From Methanosarcinales archaeon (GTDB lineage Archaea; Halobacteriota; Methanosarcinia; Methanosarcinales; Methanogasteraceae), in the NCBI GenBank assembly GCA_030605805.1, contig JAUWHQ010000108.1:1-5918 (forward strand): 5,918 nt of DNA. The letters run 5' to 3'. The notes below the pieces were generated by a model that was not told where the DNA came from, did no database searches, and saw only the letters and a program-made list of their open reading frames with translations. The position numbers and the translations under genes were made by a program. This document shows, piece after piece, positions 3,538-5,918 of this stretch (position 1 is the first letter of the stretch; the number at the start of each line of letters is the position of its first letter).

Positions 3538-5918
3538 ATGGATCAGAATCAAATTTCAGAGAGAATTCTCGCTGAGCCGATGCAATTATCGGATAGTCAG
3601 AGCGCTGCGGTTCTCTCAAATAAGGATCACCTCCGAATTATTGCCGGCGCAGGCGCAGGAAAAACAGAAACTCTGACGCGAAAAATCGTGCATCTTCTTC
3701 TGTGCGAGCAAGTTGACCCGTCTTCCATTGTTGCATTCACATTCACCGAAAAAGCAGCTCAGAGCATGAAAAGCCGGGTCTATGACAGAATTAAGCACTT
3801 AGGCGGGCACGACATCTGCGCCCGGCTTGGCGACATGTTCATCGGCACCATCCATGGTTACTGCTTCCGCCTGCTGGAAGATCATTTCGGCTACGGCGAT
3901 TACAGCGTGTTCGACGAAAATCAGGAAATGGCGTTTTTGATGCGGGTTGGCTGGAAACTGGGGATCGACATCGAAGGAAATCATTCGTCAAAATGCGAGG
4001 CGTTTTCAAATACGTTGAATGTGGTCTACGGTGAATTAATCACGAAAGAAACTCTCGAAAAATCGGCATCTGATTTTTTAAAGTCTTTTGAGAAGTATGA
4101 AAGTCTTCTGGATTCACACAAGCGCCTCACATTCAACCGGATGATAAATCTTGCCATAAACAATCTGAATGACCGACCTGAAGTGCTTGATTGCATGAAA
4201 TACCTCATCGTGGACGAATATCAGGATATTAACCGTGCACAAGAGCGACTTATACGTTTGATCGGAAACAATGCCCGGATTTTCATCGTCGGCGATCCCC
4301 GACAGACCATTTACCAGTGGCGTGGTTCGGACGAAAGATGTTTCGAAGATTTTGCGGACTACTACTCCGACACTGAAACCATCTCGATCTCGGAAAACCG
4401 GCGGAGTGTGAAAGCTGTACTTGACATTGCCAACGGATTCGCGGATAATTTTGAAAAACGGTATGAACATCTGGATCCGACAAGAAACGGTCATGGCGGT
4501 GTATATCTTGGCGAGTTTGAAACTGCCGGGGAGGAAGCCGGGTGGATCGCAGACCAGATCGAGTCGCATGTTGGAAACGGTGCGTGTTCATACAGCGACA
4601 TTGGCATCCTGTTTCGGAGTGTCAAGACGTCTGCACCCGTGTTCATCGACGTCTTCAGGGAGCGAAACATCCCAGTCATGGTGGGCGGTAAAGTCGGTCT
4701 CTTCCGGCGATTCGATGTCAAAGCCGTCAGTAAACTGTTTGCATGGCTCTATGACGATGGATTCTGGAAGGAGGATCGATGGTCAGACGCAATCGAAGGC
4801 GAAGACCTCCTCTATTCAGCGCTCGGGGATTGGGGGGCGGGCATGCCGGAATTGCCGTTGCCGGATGACATAGTCGCAACCCTGACGAAGTGGAGGGATT
4901 CGACATTGAATTCTGAATTCAAGAACTTCACCGAGGCGTATTACGAGCTTCTGACTCTACTCAAGTATCACGAACTCGATCCCGGCGATGCCAACCATGC
5001 GGTGATCATGGCAAATCTCGGTCGTTTCAGTTCTCTTCTCACCGATTACGAAACTGCAAACATGCTCGGTGGAAGGAAAGTAAATTGGAAAAGCGACCTC
5101 AAGGGGCTGTGCTGGTACATGAGTGCCTACGCCACCGGTTCTTATGAAGAGCAGACTGGCGATGACATTCGCGGCGTGGATGCCGTGCACCTCATGACGG
5201 TTCACCAGGCAAAAGGGCTGGAGTGGCACATCGTCTTCATTCCCGCGATGACAAACAAACGGTTTCCGTCAAGCATGGTGGGTAGGACGGGAAAATGGCT
5301 CATTCCCCGAGATATCTTCGATGTGGATAAGTACGAGGGTGATATCGAGAGTGAACGAAAGCTCTTTTACGTCGCATTGACACGCGCAAAGGACGAACTC
5401 GTCGTGAGTCGTTTCAGACGGATGAACAATAACGTGGGACCGAGCGAGTTCATCAGCGAAGGTCTCAATCTCTCCAAAATGACCGAGTTGTCTGACCGGG
5501 ATTCTCTTCCGCCATGCGTTGTTGCGGAGACGGCTGATGCCGAGGATATTCGGATGTATGCCGCCGCAGAGATCATCACATACGGAAAATGCCCGTATTT
5601 TTACCGGTTCAGGCATGTGTGGGGTTATCAGCCGGGATTGAACGCTATGCTTGGATACGGCAACACACTCCACTTCTGCCTGCGCTATGCGGCTGAACTC
5701 ATCCGTGATGAGGGTTACAGCCCGATGAGCGCCATCGCAACATCCGTTGACAGGAACTTCCACCTGCCGTTTGCCGGCGAAGCGAGGACGAAAAAAGCGA
5801 AAGAGAAGGCGAAGCGCAAACTTGTGCAGTTTGTGATGGAACACGTTGACGACATGCGCAACATCAAGGAGGTGGAAAGCCGCATCGAGTTCCCGGTTTG
5901 CCGTGCCACGATTGCGGG
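3538..5918 (+). CDS. UvrD/PcrA-like SF1A helicase with C-terminal RecB/Cas4-like PD-(D/E)XK nuclease domain (3' partial)
   Basis: The frame is open for 793 codons to the window edge. All UvrD-type helicase motifs are present: Q-motif Q21, Walker A AGAGAGKT (36-43), motif Ia FTFTEKAAQSM (67-77), Ib GTIHGYCFRLL (103-113), Walker B VDEYQD (225-230), motif III VGDPRQTIYQWRGS (251-264), motif IV SENRRS (285-290), the UvrD_C segment GGKVGLFRRFD (about 383-393), motif V TVHQAKGLEW (554-563) and motif VI ERKLFYVALTRA (606-617). It should be an ATP-driven 3'-5' DNA translocase or helicase. From about residue 675, AAEIITYGKCPYFYRFR (C685) and GYGNTLHFCLRY (H712) match the opening of PDDEXK_1 nuclease domains of the RecB/AddB/Cas4 group. 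The window ends at VESRIEFPV, before the expected catalytic Asp and Glu-x-Lys, so nuclease activity cannot be judged. C685 could be the first ligand of an iron-sulfur cluster as in Cas4/AddB. The role is probably end processing in repair or defence against foreign DNA. The gene is transcribed away from cmk from its own promoter. Confidence 0.93.
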   Translation, partial: MDQNQISERILAEPMQLSDSQSAAVLSNKDHLRIIAGAGAGKTETLTRKIVHLLLCEQVDPSSIVAFTFTEKAAQSMKSRVYDRIKHLGGHDICARLGDMFIGTIHGYCFRLLEDHFGYGDYSVFDENQEMAFLMRVGWKLGIDIEGNHSSKCEAFSNTLNVVYGELITKETLEKSASDFLKSFEKYESLLDSHKRLTFNRMINLAINNLNDRPEVLDCMKYLIVDEYQDINRAQERLIRLIGNNARIFIVGDPRQTIYQWRGSDERCFEDFADYYSDTETISISENRRSVKAVLDIANGFADNFEKRYEHLDPTRNGHGGVYLGEFETAGEEAGWIADQIESHVGNGACSYSDIGILFRSVKTSAPVFIDVFRERNIPVMVGGKVGLFRRFDVKAVSKLFAWLYDDGFWKEDRWSDAIEGEDLLYSALGDWGAGMPELPLPDDIVATLTKWRDSTLNSEFKNFTEAYYELLTLLKYHELDPGDANHAVIMANLGRFSSLLTDYETANMLGGRKVNWKSDLKGLCWYMSAYATGSYEEQTGDDIRGVDAVHLMTVHQAKGLEWHIVFIPAMTNKRFPSSMVGRTGKWLIPRDIFDVDKYEGDIESERKLFYVALTRAKDELVVSRFRRMNNNVGPSEFISEGLNLSKMTELSDRDSLPPCVVAETADAEDIRMYAAAEIITYGKCPYFYRFRHVWGYQPGLNAMLGYGNTLHFCLRYAAELIRDEGYSPMSAIATSVDRNFHLPFAGEARTKKAKEKAKRKLVQFVMEHVDDMRNIKEVESRIEFPVCRATIA

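Noticed and set aside
3470..3676. 68-codon plus-strand frame overlapping the helicase start
   Set aside because: It is in a different frame from the helicase, would overlap the Q-motif and Walker A region, and has no ribosome site of its own.
4114..4569. Long minus-strand open frames opposite the helicase (also 5269-5844)
   Set aside because: They lie entirely inside a gene with complete UvrD motifs and translate to sequence with no recognisable domain; they reflect the coding-strand codon pattern.
1..5918. CRISPR array or tRNA gene
   Set aside because: No regularly spaced direct repeats and no tRNA-like T-loop sequence with cloverleaf pairing were seen on either strand.

Overview
The window looks like archaeal, probably euryarchaeal, chromosomal DNA, most likely from a methanogen or a related Methanomicrobia-type lineage. 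The evidence is a Nop5-type box C/D RNP protein, an archaeal-type (d)CMP kinase, TATA/BRE-like promoters at leaderless spacing, and strong GGAGGTG ribosome sites. The lineage call is an inference from gene content; there is no rRNA marker here.

Layout, left to right. (1) Positions 1-136 hold the 3' end of a group II intron: a 34-nt domain V that folds completely (65-98), then a domain VI hairpin with a GTAA loop (about 102-136). A reading frame at 1-57 may be the very end of the intron-encoded protein. (2) Positions 137-364 are non-coding, with a 12-bp perfect palindrome, a T7 tract and a TATA box placed for a leaderless start at 365. (3) A plus-strand pair follows, 9 bp apart: a small archaeal protein resembling the DUF22 family (365-787) and a compact Nop5/Nop56-58 protein (797-1597). 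The fibrillarin gene that often accompanies nop5 is not beside it. (4) Convergent to this, read right to left, is a minus-strand pair: archaeal cytidylate kinase (3266-2736) and a MoxR-type AAA+ ATPase (2684-1716) with a GTG start and a near-perfect Shine-Dalgarno. (5) A 271-bp divergent intergenic region (3267-3537) holds inverted repeats, a TATA-like box, a 9-bp tandem repeat and a possible leaderless 50-codon upstream frame. (6) From 3538 to the right edge runs an open frame of at least 793 codons. It encodes a UvrD/PcrA-like SF1 helicase carrying the start of a C-terminal RecB/Cas4-like PD-(D/E)XK nuclease domain, cut by the window end before its catalytic residues.

The left and middle genes are housekeeping: RNA modification, nucleotide metabolism and AAA+ remodelling. 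The most interesting parts are at the two edges: the group II intron remnant or 3' end, and the helicase-nuclease fusion. The latter is the kind of gene found in archaeal DNA repair or defence loci. Its partners, if any, lie to the right of the window.
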